From NCBI GenBank assembly GCA_024234875.1, contig JACKNM010000004.1, positions 434,001 through 498,000 on the forward strand: a DNA stretch of 64,000 nt, written 5' to 3'. Positions 1 through 8,427 of this stretch are shown here, in pieces. Under the pieces are notes generated by a model. The model saw nothing but the letters and a program-made list of their open reading frames with translations, did no database searches and was not told the DNA's origin. The translations under genes and the position numbers were made by a program. Within the stretch, counting starts at the first letter, position 1, and every line of letters begins with the position of its first letter. The stretch is from Ectothiorhodospiraceae bacterium (lineage in GTDB: Bacteria > Pseudomonadota > Gammaproteobacteria > HK1).

Positions 1-2
1 CG

Positions 3-755
3 GCGCTCGCCACGAGCATCATCGGCAAGGCGATCTCGGACGTGAACGCGCTGGAGTGGATCCAGAAATGGAGCAACGTCGGGTTCTTGAAGATCATCGA
101 CTCCAATGGCGACGGGATACTGCAGATCAACGAGTTCTTCATGCGCGGTGACATCGTCGTGCTGGCGACTCCGGAGATCGCGGGTCTGCCCTACGTCATC
201 TCCGGCCTGGTCGCGGCTGGCGGCATGGCGGCGGCGATGTCGACGGCGGACGGGCTCCTGCTCGCCATCGCCAACGCGCTGTCGCACGATCTCTACTACA
301 AGATGATCGATCCGAAGGCGGAGACGAGGAAGCGTCTCATCGTCGCGCGCGTGCTGTTGCTCGTGATCGGTGCGGCCGGGGCCCTGGTGGCGAGCTTGAA
401 GCTCACCGGGATCCTCGGTGCGGTGGCCTGGGCGTTCTGCTTCGCCTGCTCGGGGCTGTTCTTCCCACTGGTGCTCGGGGTGTGGTGGAAGCGCGCCAAC
501 CGGGCCGGCGCCATCGCCGGCATGGCGGGCGGGCTGATCGCCGGGTCGTGGTACCTCTACATGGTCAAGTTCGCCGGCATGAAGCCGTGGCTCGGTCTGG
601 ACGATCTGCGCTTCGGGATCGTCGGCATGGCGGTCAGCCTGGTCGCCATGGTGGTGGTCACGCTGATGACCGAGGAGCCGGACAAGGAGACCCAGGCCAT
701 GGTGGACGAGATCCGCATCCCGCGCGGTGACACCGTGCTCGGCTCGAGCCACTAG
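3..755 (+). CDS. Sodium:solute symporter (SSS family, VC_2705-like), C-terminal part
   Basis: The reading frame is open to the left edge, so the gene is 5'-truncated; the first ATG/GTG inside is only internal. The visible 250 residues contain several hydrophobic helices and the stretch 'VLATPEIAGLPYV...STADGLLLAIANALSHDLYY', which I recognise from the VC_2705 subfamily of sodium:solute (acetate-type) symporters. The role is therefore Na+-coupled uptake of a small organic solute across the inner membrane. Between helices lies a loop with a canonical EF-hand calcium-binding pattern (D-S-N-G-D-G-I-L-Q-I-N-E, bases 99-134). The family is established knowledge; acetate as substrate is inference. 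Downstream lie a small membrane protein and a CBS/DUF294 protein, a common neighbourhood for this symporter type. Confidence 0.88.
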   Translation, partial: ALATSIIGKAISDVNALEWIQKWSNVGFLKIIDSNGDGILQINEFFMRGDIVVLATPEIAGLPYVISGLVAAGGMAAAMSTADGLLLAIANALSHDLYYKMIDPKAETRKRLIVARVLLLVIGAAGALVASLKLTGILGAVAWAFCFACSGLFFPLVLGVWWKRANRAGAIAGMAGGLIAGSWYLYMVKFAGMKPWLGLDDLRFGIVGMAVSLVAMVVVTLMTEEPDKETQAMVDEIRIPRGDTVLGSSH

Positions 756-842
756 GCCGGACGCAGGTCGAAGGGGCCGGGGCGGAGACACCGTCCCGGC
801 CCGATACCGTCTCCCGTCGCTCCCCGACATCGAGCACCCCGC

Positions 843-1199
843 ATGACCGATCCGTTCCCGCTCTGGGTCATCGTCGTCGACTACGCCCTCGGCATGGTGA
901 TGTGGACGCTGATCGGTCGGTTCGCGATGGGGTTGTTCCTGCCCGAGACGAGCGACTTCTTCTTCATGCGTTTCTTCGTCCGTGTGACCAACCCGTTGAT
1001 CCGACTGTTCGCGCCGATCACCCCGGGCTTCCTGGTCCCGGCGCTGGTTCCCCTCTACGTCGCCTGGTTCTTCTACATGGCGCGTTTCTACCTGATGCCG
1101 TGGCTGCTCGGTTACTCGGTGATGGGCATGCTCTCGTTCCCGCTCGAGAGCGAGATCGCACAGGTCATCGCAAGCGTTCTCGGGCGACTCCTGAACTGA
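843..1199 (+). CDS. Small multi-pass membrane protein, YggT-like, unknown function
   Basis: The protein has 118 residues with three or four hydrophobic segments (about residues 6-30, 52-85 and 88-115) and a central 'RFFVRVTNPLIRLFAPITPGF' stretch resembling the 'NP...P(I/L)' signature of the YggT family. It starts with ATG 87 bases after the symporter and reads in the same direction, ending 52 bases before the exonuclease/CBS gene, so the three may be co-transcribed. No enzymatic motif is visible. The family assignment is tentative and the function unknown. Confidence 0.7.
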   Translation: MTDPFPLWVIVVDYALGMVMWTLIGRFAMGLFLPETSDFFFMRFFVRVTNPLIRLFAPITPGFLVPALVPLYVAWFFYMARFYLMPWLLGYSVMGMLSFPLESEIAQVIASVLGRLLN

Positions 1200-1251
1200 G
1201 CGCGCCCGGGCGCACTCGACCGACCCAGGACGTGTCGCCGCGGAGTCACCC

Positions 1252-3345
1252 ATGGCGCCGATCAGCCTCTCCACCCCACTGATGTCCCTCGACGGCGTGG
1301 TCCTCGACACCGAGACCACGGGCCTGAACGCGGCCACCGCCCGGGTGATTCAGATCGGGGCGATCCACTTCGCGGCGTCGCAGCTCGCGGCGCAACGCTT
1401 CGAGACCCTGGTCGACCCGGGTGTGCCGATCCCCCCCGAGACGACCGCGGTCCACGGTATCCGCGACACCGACGTCGCCGGGGCGGGCGATTTCGCCAGC
1501 GTGGCCGAGGCGCTCGCCACCTTCGTCGCCGACCGCGTGGTGGTGGGTCATACCATCGGCTACGACCTCACCGTCCTGCGCCGCGAGCACGCGCTGATCG
1601 GCCGCCCCTGGCGCGCGCCGCCCGCGCTCGACGTGCGCATGCTGGCGCGGATCGCCGCGCCGTCTTTGGCCGACTACAGCCTCGACCGACTGTGCGACTG
1701 GCTGGGTGTGACCATCCGCGGTCGCCACACCGCGATCGGTGACTGTGTGGCGACCGCCGAGGTGTTCTTCGCCCTGCTACCGGCACTGCGCGAGAAGGGG
1801 GTCCGCACCCTGGCGCAGGCCCAGGCCGCCTCGCGACGCCTGTTCGAGGACGAGGCGCGCGCGAGCGGTGCCCTCCTCGGTGCCGACCCGGTGACCGCCC
1901 AGGCCTCGGCGCCGATGCTGCGGATCGACAGTTTCCCCTACCGCCACCGCATCCGTGAGGTGATGAGCGCCCCGGCGGCGACCGCCGAGCCCGAGACCAC
2001 GGTCGCTGAGGCGGTGCGGATTCTCCTCGAGCGACGCATCAGCTCCCTGTTCGTGCGCGGCGGAGACGGCCAGCTCGGCATCGTCACCGAGCGCGACGTG
2101 CTACGAGCCATCGACAGCCACGGGCGCGACGCGTTGGAGCGCCCGCTCGCGTCCCTGGTCGTCGGACCACTGCAGACGGTCCATGTCGACGCCTTCGTCT
2201 ACCGCGCGATCGGACGCATGACCCGGCTCGGGTTCCGCCACCTCGGCGTGCGCGACGACAGCGGCGCGCTGGTCGGCGCGGTCACCACCCGCAACCTGCT
2301 CGCCCACCGCGGCACCACCGCGATCGTCCTCGGCGACGAGATCGACAGCGCCGCCGATGCCCCGGCGCTCGGCGTCGCCTGGGGCAAGCTCGGGCTGATG
2401 GCGAGGAGCCTGGTCGACGAGGGGGTCGACCCACGCACGGTGTGTGAGGTGGTGAGCTCGGAGCTGCGGGCGATGACGCGGCGCGCGGCGCGCATCGCGG
2501 AGCGGCGGATGGCCGAGGCCGGGCTCGGGCCGCCGCCGGTGCCTTACGCGCTGCTGGTCCTCGGCTCCGGCGGACGCGGTGAGAGCCTGCTGGCACCGGA
2601 CCAGGACAATGCGATCGTCTACGCCCACGGTGAGCCGGGCGGTCCCGAGGACCGCTGGCTCGAGACTCTCGCCACTCACGTCGCCGACATCCTCGACGAG
2701 GTCGGCATCCCGTACTGCAAGGGCGGGGTGATGGGAAAGAACCCGGCCTGGCGCCACAGCCTCGCCGGCTGGCACCAGGTGATCGCCGACTGGGTGCGGC
2801 GCCGCCGACCCGACGACCTCCTCCACATCGACATCTTCTTCGACGGGATGCCGGTGCACGGCGACCTCGCGCTCGGCGAGTCGATCCGCGACCACGCCAT
2901 CGAGCACGCCGCCGACCACCCGATGTTCGTCAACGTGCTGGCGGAGCTCGCACGACGGTGGACGCCGCCGTTCACCTTGCTCGGGCGGCTTCGCACCGGC
3001 GACGACCGACTCGACCTGAAGCTCGGCGGGCTGATGCCACTGCTCTCCGGGGCGCGGGTGCTCGCGGTCCGCCACCGCATGCGCGAGCGCGCGACGCCGG
3101 CGCGGCTGCGCGCCTACGCCGCCGCCGGCAAGGCCGCGAGCAGCGACGTGGAGGCGATCGCCGATGCCCACCAGATCATCCTCGGCACCATCCTTCGCCA
3201 GCAGCTCGCCGACCACGAGACCGGCCTGGCGCCCTCGAATCGCGTCGACATCCGGAAGCTCGAGCGTGTCGAGCGCGACGCGCTCAAGACGGCGCTGCGC
3301 AAGATCGAGACGTTGATCGACCTGGTCGGGGAGGGCCGGTTGTAG
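1252..3345 (+). CDS. DnaQ-like 3'-5' exonuclease fused to CBS pair and DUF294 nucleotidyltransferase-like domain
   Basis: This 697-residue protein has three parts. Residues about 15-180 form a DEDDh exonuclease with 'LDTETTG' (D19, E21), 'GHTIGYD' and 'HTAIGDC', so all catalytic positions are present. Residues about 230-345 are a CBS-domain pair ('IREVMS...GIVTERDVL', then 'VGAVTTRNLL'), which usually binds adenine nucleotides. The C-terminal half is the DUF294/GlnD-like nucleotidyltransferase module with 'GSGGRGE' followed by 'DQDN', then the DUF294 substrate-binding region. In many bacteria a CBS/DUF294 protein and a DnaQ-like exonuclease are separate genes next to acetate-type symporters; here they are one polypeptide. 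The target of the nucleotidyltransferase is unknown. A regulatory link to the symporter is inference from context. Confidence 0.85.
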   Translation: MAPISLSTPLMSLDGVVLDTETTGLNAATARVIQIGAIHFAASQLAAQRFETLVDPGVPIPPETTAVHGIRDTDVAGAGDFASVAEALATFVADRVVVGHTIGYDLTVLRREHALIGRPWRAPPALDVRMLARIAAPSLADYSLDRLCDWLGVTIRGRHTAIGDCVATAEVFFALLPALREKGVRTLAQAQAASRRLFEDEARASGALLGADPVTAQASAPMLRIDSFPYRHRIREVMSAPAATAEPETTVAEAVRILLERRISSLFVRGGDGQLGIVTERDVLRAIDSHGRDALERPLASLVVGPLQTVHVDAFVYRAIGRMTRLGFRHLGVRDDSGALVGAVTTRNLLAHRGTTAIVLGDEIDSAADAPALGVAWGKLGLMARSLVDEGVDPRTVCEVVSSELRAMTRRAARIAERRMAEAGLGPPPVPYALLVLGSGGRGESLLAPDQDNAIVYAHGEPGGPEDRWLETLATHVADILDEVGIPYCKGGVMGKNPAWRHSLAGWHQVIADWVRRRRPDDLLHIDIFFDGMPVHGDLALGESIRDHAIEHAADHPMFVNVLAELARRWTPPFTLLGRLRTGDDRLDLKLGGLMPLLSGARVLAVRHRMRERATPARLRAYAAAGKAASSDVEAIADAHQIILGTILRQQLADHETGLAPSNRVDIRKLERVERDALKTALRKIETLIDLVGEGRL

Positions 3346-3368
3346 GCCATTCCTCGCCGCCCCTCGTT

Positions 3369-3401
3369 CCCCGGGTTGCGCTGCGCTCCAGCCGGGCTAC
3401 G
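3369..3401. repeat. REP-like palindromic intergenic repeat
   Basis: In the 89-base gap between two convergent genes lies a CCCGGG ... CCGGGCTACG inverted repeat around a GCGCTGCGCTCC core. I recognise it as the widespread proteobacterial intergenic element usually written 'TAGCCCGG(A/C)TGGAGCGCAGCG...CCGGG'. It can fold as a hairpin and may stabilise or terminate both transcripts. No second copy was noticed in this window. Confidence 0.55.
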
Positions 3402-3434
3402 CGTCACGGGCCACGCGCGAGCCGTCGCCCGGCG

Positions 3435-5006
3435 TCACCCCCCGCCGAGCACCGGTCCGAAGCGCTCGAGCAGCAGCCGCTCGACCACCTTGCGGTCGTT
3501 CTTGCCGGCGCCGTTCAACGGGATCCGCTCGACGACGTCGACCCGGCGCGGATGCGCGTAGGCCGGTCCGTTGTCGAGGCAATGCTGCTTGAGCCCCGCC
3601 TCGTCCGCGGCACCCGCGCGCTCGAGCATCACCATCGCCACCGGGACGTGACCCTTGATGCGATGTGGGATCGGCACCACGCAGGCATCGGCCACCGCCG
3701 GGTGGGCGAGCAGGAGATTCTCGACCTCCTTCGGGTACACGTTCTCACCGCCGGAGTTGAACATGTCGTCGGTGCGGCCGCGGAAATAGAAGAAACCCTC
3801 CGCGTCGCGATGGAAGAGATCGCCGGTGCGCAGCCAACCGTCGACGATGCGCTGGCGATTCACCTCCGGCAGGTTGTAGTACCCGGGCGTCACCCCTGGA
3901 TTGCGCACCCACAGCTCGCCGTCGCTCGGATGCTCGCACCCGTCGGTCCCGACCAGCTTCACCTCGCCTTCCGGCCAGGCCACACCACAGCTCCCGAATG
4001 GCACCTTCCGCCCGTCGAGGGGCGGACCGATCATCACCGGCCCGCCCTCGGTGAGGCCGTAGCTCTCCCCGAGCGCGACACCGAACGCGCGCTCGACCTG
4101 CTGCATCAGCTCCTCGGCCACCGGTGCCGAGCCGATGGTGATCGACTCCAACGCCGAGAAGTCGAGCGACTCGATCAGGGCGCGGTGCTGGAGCAACAGC
4201 GAGTAGACCGCGGGGACCCCGCCGGTCCGCGTGCACCGGTACTCGGCAAGCGTGCGCAGGAAGCGCTCGGGCTCGAAGCCGGGCAACAGCACCACGGTGG
4301 CTCCGACTGGCAACAGGGGCTTGATCGCCCCCGCCATCGCGTTCTTGTGATACAGCGGCACCGCGGCGAGCGCGCGGGCGTCTTTCGACGGCGGCCAGTA
4401 ACGCAGCACCGCCCGAATCCACCAGAGCTGGCCGGAGTGGGTGAGCACCACTCCCTTGGGGCGGCCGGTGGAGCCCGAGGTGTAGGGCTGAAACGAGGGG
4501 TGGTCAGGCGGGAGATCCGGCGGATCGAACTCGGCCGGCGTGGCGAGCAGGCTCGACTCGTAGTCGCGCCAGCCCGCCGGTACCCCACCCATGGCCAGGC
4601 GTGGCTCGATGCCGATGGCCTCGACCACGCGCACGATGTCCCGGTTGCACGCCGGCTCGACGATGGCGGCGCGACATCCCGCGTCGCGAATCGTGTAGTC
4701 GAGGGTGTCGGCGCCGAGCTTGGTGTTGAGCGGCACCGGGACGATTCCCGCCCGCATCGCCCCGTACATCACCTCGACGAACTCGAACCGATTACCCACC
4801 GCCATCGCCAGCCGATCGCCCGCCTCGAGCCCGAGCACGGTGAGCAGGCGCGCGACACGGTCCATGCGCGCATCGAGCTCGCGATAGGTGACGTGGCGCG
4901 GGGTCTCGGGGGAGAGGTCGATGATCGCGTCGTGGTCTGGATAGCGCTCGGCCGCGCCACGGCAGAAGTAGCCGAGGTTGTCGGGCAGGGTCACGGGCTC
5001 AGGCAT
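3435..5006 (-). CDS. AMP-dependent acyl-CoA synthetase/ligase
   Basis: The 523-residue adenylate-forming enzyme activates a carboxylic acid with ATP and joins it to CoA. It shows the A3 loop 'YTSGSTGRPKG', the A5 motif 'GESYGLTEGGP', the A8 hinge 'YFRGRTDDMFNSGGENVYP' and the catalytic lysine near the end in 'PLNGAGKNDRK', so it looks complete and active. The start at 5006 was chosen because the protein then begins 'MPEPVTLPDNLGYF', matching family N-termini, and overlaps the upstream flavoprotein stop by 8 bases; a longer frame upstream encodes low-complexity antisense of that gene. It is the last gene of the nine-gene minus-strand operon. Substrate unknown; a ring-cleavage or amide-derived carboxylate would fit the operon. 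Confidence 0.9.
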   Translation of the reverse strand: MPEPVTLPDNLGYFCRGAAERYPDHDAIIDLSPETPRHVTYRELDARMDRVARLLTVLGLEAGDRLAMAVGNRFEFVEVMYGAMRAGIVPVPLNTKLGADTLDYTIRDAGCRAAIVEPACNRDIVRVVEAIGIEPRLAMGGVPAGWRDYESSLLATPAEFDPPDLPPDHPSFQPYTSGSTGRPKGVVLTHSGQLWWIRAVLRYWPPSKDARALAAVPLYHKNAMAGAIKPLLPVGATVVLLPGFEPERFLRTLAEYRCTRTGGVPAVYSLLLQHRALIESLDFSALESITIGSAPVAEELMQQVERAFGVALGESYGLTEGGPVMIGPPLDGRKVPFGSCGVAWPEGEVKLVGTDGCEHPSDGELWVRNPGVTPGYYNLPEVNRQRIVDGWLRTGDLFHRDAEGFFYFRGRTDDMFNSGGENVYPKEVENLLLAHPAVADACVVPIPHRIKGHVPVAMVMLERAGAADEAGLKQHCLDNGPAYAHPRRVDVVERIPLNGAGKNDRKVVERLLLERFGPVLGGG

Positions 5007-6543
5007 CTCGACGCTCTCCGTCACGGTCGCGCTCGGCCGCCGCGGCACGGCCCGCAATCCGCCCACCGATGAAGCATTCCGCGAGGTTGCCGCCGGACAT
5101 GTACAGGTGCCCGAACGCGCTGCCGAGCTCGCCGGCGGCGTAGAGACCCGGGATCGGCTCCCCGAACGGGTCGAGCACCCGCTGCCGCGCGTCGTGCACC
5201 GGCCCGCCCTGGGTGTTCGACACGACCGGCCAGACCGGGGCGACATGGTACGGGGGCTCGCGCAGCGCGACCATGGTGTCGGCGGGCCGGCCGTGGTCGG
5301 GGTCCTCGCCGCGCTCGCAAGCCGCGTTCCAGCCGGCGATGGTGGCTTCCACCCGGGCGACCGGCGCGCCGATGCAGGCGGCGACCGCGGCGATGTCGTC
5401 CGCGGTCGTGAACAGCCCCGCCTCGATCTCGGCGCGATTGTCCTCGCTCCAGTGGCAGCGGGCGACGGGGTCGTTCCAGGTCGGCTTGCCGAGCGGATAC
5501 ATCCGCCGCCCGGCCTCGTCCACCACCAGGAACGCCGGTACGCGGGGGAAGTCCTGGATACCGGGGTCGTAATGCGCGAGCGGGCGCGCGCCGGTGTCTT
5601 GCAGGTAGGGCTCGTACTCGTTCATGAAGCGGTCGCCGTGGCGATCGAGCAGGATCCACGCCATCGGCGGCAGCGCGCGCTCGCCGCCCGGACGCCAGTC
5701 GGGAAGGCGCTTGACCCGAATGCCGAAGGGGAAATCGGGATTGGGGTGCCGGAAACCGTAACAGCCGTGGTAGTGCCACATGTGCCAGAGATCGGCACCC
5801 ACCGCCTGGGCCATGCGGATGCCGTCGCCGGTGTTGCCGGCGTAGGCCGCCGACAGCGCCGGCCCGCCGGGCCAGTGCATCGCCTGCATGCCGGGATCGG
5901 CCTCGAAGCCGCCGCAGGCGAGCACCACCGCTCCGGCGGCGCCGATGTCGCACACGCCCGCCGGGCCCTCGACCCGCACCCCGCACACGCGTCCGGCACC
6001 ATCGCGCAGCAGGCGCCGGGCGCGGGTACCGAGCCGCACCTCGATCGGGCGCGCCGCGACGTTGCGCTCCACCAGCCGGAACAGCATCGCCCCGGCCGGC
6101 GCGCCCTCGACCCGGGGATAGTCCCGTTCCGGCACGAAGCCGGGCACCGACTCCACATAGACGAAGCCGAAGGTGTCGTGGCCGGGCAGCGGATAGTTGC
6201 CCTCGGCCGGGCGCCGCGACACCACGGCGTCGTCGATGCGAGCGAGCGCACGCACCCGCGGCTCGAGCGTGGTCATTCCCTCGGCGAGCGCGCGCAGCAC
6301 CGCGTCGGGGGTCTTGCCGCCGCAGGTGGCGCGCAGGTAGGCGAAGGCCGAATCGGTGGACTCCGCGACCCGCAGGCCGCCGGCCGAGCACACCGAGATC
6401 CCGCCGGGACGCTCGGCCCGCTCCACCAGGACCACGCGAGCGCCGGCCTCGGCCGCCTCGATGGCGGCGATGCCGCCGGCGTAGCCGAAGCCGACCACCA
6501 CCACGTCGGCCTCGAGGTCGAATCGTGGCTGCGCGTCGGTCAT
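4999..6543 (-). CDS. FAD-dependent dehydrogenase (FAD_binding_2; fumarate reductase/ketosteroid dehydrogenase-like)
   Basis: The protein has 514 residues. It opens with the Rossmann motif 'VVVVGFGYAGGIAAIEAA' and 'VLVERAERPGG', and contains a second FAD contact near the C-terminus ('GLYAAGELGSAFGHLYMSGGN'), typical of flavoproteins related to fumarate reductase and 3-ketosteroid dehydrogenase. These desaturate or reduce a C-C bond. The ATG at 6543 overlaps the creatininase stop as ATGA, and its own stop overlaps the ligase start, indicating translational coupling. No signal peptide is seen, so it is probably cytoplasmic. The substrate is unknown; context suggests an organic acid or ketone liberated by the preceding hydrolases. 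Confidence 0.87.
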   Translation of the reverse strand: MTDAQPRFDLEADVVVVGFGYAGGIAAIEAAEAGARVVLVERAERPGGISVCSAGGLRVAESTDSAFAYLRATCGGKTPDAVLRALAEGMTTLEPRVRALARIDDAVVSRRPAEGNYPLPGHDTFGFVYVESVPGFVPERDYPRVEGAPAGAMLFRLVERNVAARPIEVRLGTRARRLLRDGAGRVCGVRVEGPAGVCDIGAAGAVVLACGGFEADPGMQAMHWPGGPALSAAYAGNTGDGIRMAQAVGADLWHMWHYHGCYGFRHPNPDFPFGIRVKRLPDWRPGGERALPPMAWILLDRHGDRFMNEYEPYLQDTGARPLAHYDPGIQDFPRVPAFLVVDEAGRRMYPLGKPTWNDPVARCHWSEDNRAEIEAGLFTTADDIAAVAACIGAPVARVEATIAGWNAACERGEDPDHGRPADTMVALREPPYHVAPVWPVVSNTQGGPVHDARQRVLDPFGEPIPGLYAAGELGSAFGHLYMSGGNLAECFIGGRIAGRAAAAERDRDGERRDA

Positions 6544-7328
6544 CGTCGATCGCCCCCGGAATCGTCGAAGAACGTGACTCGCAATCCGCGCACCAGGTCC
6601 TCCACCATCGCCTCCAGCAGCACGCGACCCTTCTCCACGCTGGCGAGACTCGCGTCGCCGCGGATGCCGGTGGCGCTGTAGTCGATTCCGGATCCCGGGT
6701 CGGCACCAAAGATTGCCGGCTCGCGGAACACTGTCGCCGCGCGCCCGAGAAGGTTGCCATAGTCGGTCGGGGCGCGCGCCATGTCGACCAGATGGGGCGC
6801 GATGGCGAGCATCAACGAGGTCTCCTGCTCGTCCCCGTGACCACCGAGCGCCTGCTCGAAACGCTCGCGCACGGTGAGCCCGAGCCGGGCGATGTCGGCG
6901 ACGGCGATACGCACCGCGTGCCGCTCGTAGATCTCGCGCGCGAGGACGTCGATCACCGGGGCGGTGGAGACACCGGTATTGATGATCGCGAGGCGCCGCA
7001 CGCCCTGGCCGACGAAACCCTCGACGATGTCGGTGAGCAGCGCGGTGAACGTCGCCGGCGCGAGATGCTGACTGCCGGGGTAGTGGCGAAATGCGGGGTA
7101 GTAGCCGAAGTGGACCACCGGCGCGACCAGCACCGGCAGCGCCTCCGCCACCCGCCGCGCCAGCGCCTCGGCGACTCTGCGGTCGGTCGACAACGGCAGG
7201 TGATGGCCGTGCTCCTTGGCGGCGGCACCGATCGGGATCACCACCGGCGCGCCACGCTCGATCCACGCCTTCGCCTGCGGCCAGGCGAGATCCTCGAGGT
7301 GCACGCCGGCGGGCGACGCCGCGCTCAC
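6540..7328 (-). CDS. Creatininase-family amidohydrolase
   Basis: This 262-residue protein has the creatininase metal-site signature 'KEHGHHLPLSTD' (residues 38-49) and the later 'GGHGDEQETSLML', close to the family 'HAGE.ETS' motif. Members hydrolyse cyclic or peptide amides using two metal ions (creatininase, FAPy deformylase, MftE). The start is GTG at 7328, forming a GTGA overlap with the stop of the upstream hydrolase; this gives the expected length of about 260 residues. The end overlaps the flavoprotein start by ATGA. The gene sits in the ABC-importer operon and may open an imported cyclic amide. No mycofactocin precursor or radical SAM gene is nearby, so an MftE role is unlikely. Confidence 0.88.
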   Translation of the reverse strand: MSAASPAGVHLEDLAWPQAKAWIERGAPVVIPIGAAAKEHGHHLPLSTDRRVAEALARRVAEALPVLVAPVVHFGYYPAFRHYPGSQHLAPATFTALLTDIVEGFVGQGVRRLAIINTGVSTAPVIDVLAREIYERHAVRIAVADIARLGLTVRERFEQALGGHGDEQETSLMLAIAPHLVDMARAPTDYGNLLGRAATVFREPAIFGADPGSGIDYSATGIRGDASLASVEKGRVLLEAMVEDLVRGLRVTFFDDSGGDRR

Positions 7329-8404
7329 AGCCAGCGCTCGAGGAAGCGGCGGACGTCGGGGCCCCAGACCACGCCGCCGTTGCCGTAGAGGAAGTGCCCC
7401 TCGTCGCGGGTGAGCCCGAAGTCGGGATAGACCTTCGACTCGACGACCTTGCCGCTGCCCTCGAGCGAGGCCGCGAGCTCGATGGTCGGACGCACGCTGT
7501 AGTCGTTGGCGGCCTGGGCGAAGAAGATCGGTTGGGTCAGCGCGGCGGCGGCGGCGAGCATCGTCTCGCGCAACCGTGGCGTCCGCTCCCAATTCATCGC
7601 CGCGCCCGCGAACTCCACCGCGCAGCGAAAGCGCGGGCAGCGCGCGGCGGCGAGCAGCGTCACCGTCCCTCCGAACGAGCTGCCGATCACCCCCACGTGC
7701 TCGGCGTCGATCTCGGGCAACGCGCTCACGTGGTCCAGTGCGGCGACCACGTCGCGACTCTCGTCGTCGAGACGCGCGGCGAGACCGGCATCGTACTCGG
7801 GGGTACCGAACTCGGCACCCACCGCCTCGCGCCAGGGCACGCCCGGCGAGTTGCCGTAACCACGGCGGTGCGGCAGGAACGACGCGATGCCCCACGACAT
7901 CAGCAGCGCCGCCACCCCCGGTCGGCAGACGTCGGTGGTGCCCTGATTGATGGTGCTGCCGTGGTTGGTGACCAGGCAGGGAAAGGGGCCGTCGCCCGGC
8001 GGCAGGTAGAGATAGCCGACGAGCGCGGTGCCGTCGCTCTCGAAGGTCACCTCACGCGGGCGGATGGCGACACCGGCGATCGAGCGCTCGCGAATCGCAC
8101 CGGCGTTGCTGCCCACCGCGCGCAGCACCCGACGCTCGAAGCGATCGATGAGGGTGCGCATGCGCGCGCGCACCGCCTCGAACTCCGCGCTGTCGGCGCG
8201 CGCCTGCAGATCCCGCGCCTGCGCCTCCTCACTGTCGAAGGCACAACTCCAAAAGACCATCGGGCCACCGTCGCCGTCGGCGACGTGGACCTCGCCGGGC
8301 GCGAGCCCGATGGCGCGTCGCACCGCGCACGCGCGGCGCCGATTCTCGAGGACCGCCTCGAAGCAGCCCGGCTTGGGAAGGTAGCTGGTCCACTCGACGT
8401 GCAT
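7325..8404 (-). CDS. Alpha/beta hydrolase with N-terminal NIPSNAP-like domain
   Basis: The protein has 359 residues. Residues about 115-359 are a dienelactone-hydrolase/acetyl-xylan-esterase-like alpha/beta hydrolase: nucleophile elbow 'GSSFG' (S243), candidate acid D301 in 'QAANDYSV' and H337 in 'RDEGHFLYG'. Residues 1-95 are a separate small domain ('EWTSYLPKPGCFEAVLENR...') that resembles dimeric alpha/beta-barrel NIPSNAP-type domains; that resemblance is only by eye. The ATG at 8404 lies 23 bases after the ATPase stop and fits the operon spacing; the longer frame upstream is antisense of the ATPase. It is probably a cytoplasmic esterase or amidase acting on the imported substrate. Confidence 0.83.
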   Translation of the reverse strand: MHVEWTSYLPKPGCFEAVLENRRRACAVRRAIGLAPGEVHVADGDGGPMVFWSCAFDSEEAQARDLQARADSAEFEAVRARMRTLIDRFERRVLRAVGSNAGAIRERSIAGVAIRPREVTFESDGTALVGYLYLPPGDGPFPCLVTNHGSTINQGTTDVCRPGVAALLMSWGIASFLPHRRGYGNSPGVPWREAVGAEFGTPEYDAGLAARLDDESRDVVAALDHVSALPEIDAEHVGVIGSSFGGTVTLLAAARCPRFRCAVEFAGAAMNWERTPRLRETMLAAAAALTQPIFFAQAANDYSVRPTIELAASLEGSGKVVESKVYPDFGLTRDEGHFLYGNGGVVWGPDVRRFLERWL

Positions 8405-8427
8405 CCAGGGCGTCTCCTGCGGTGGGA

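Noticed and set aside
2958..5072. Long open frame on the plus strand across the ligase gene
   Set aside because: It is the antisense of the acyl-CoA ligase and neighbours, with low-complexity Arg/His/Gly-rich translation typical of GC-rich antisense frames.
6540..7328. Creatininase as MftE of a mycofactocin cluster
   Set aside because: No mftA-like peptide, MftB or radical SAM MftC gene is nearby; the gene is embedded in a peptide-importer operon.
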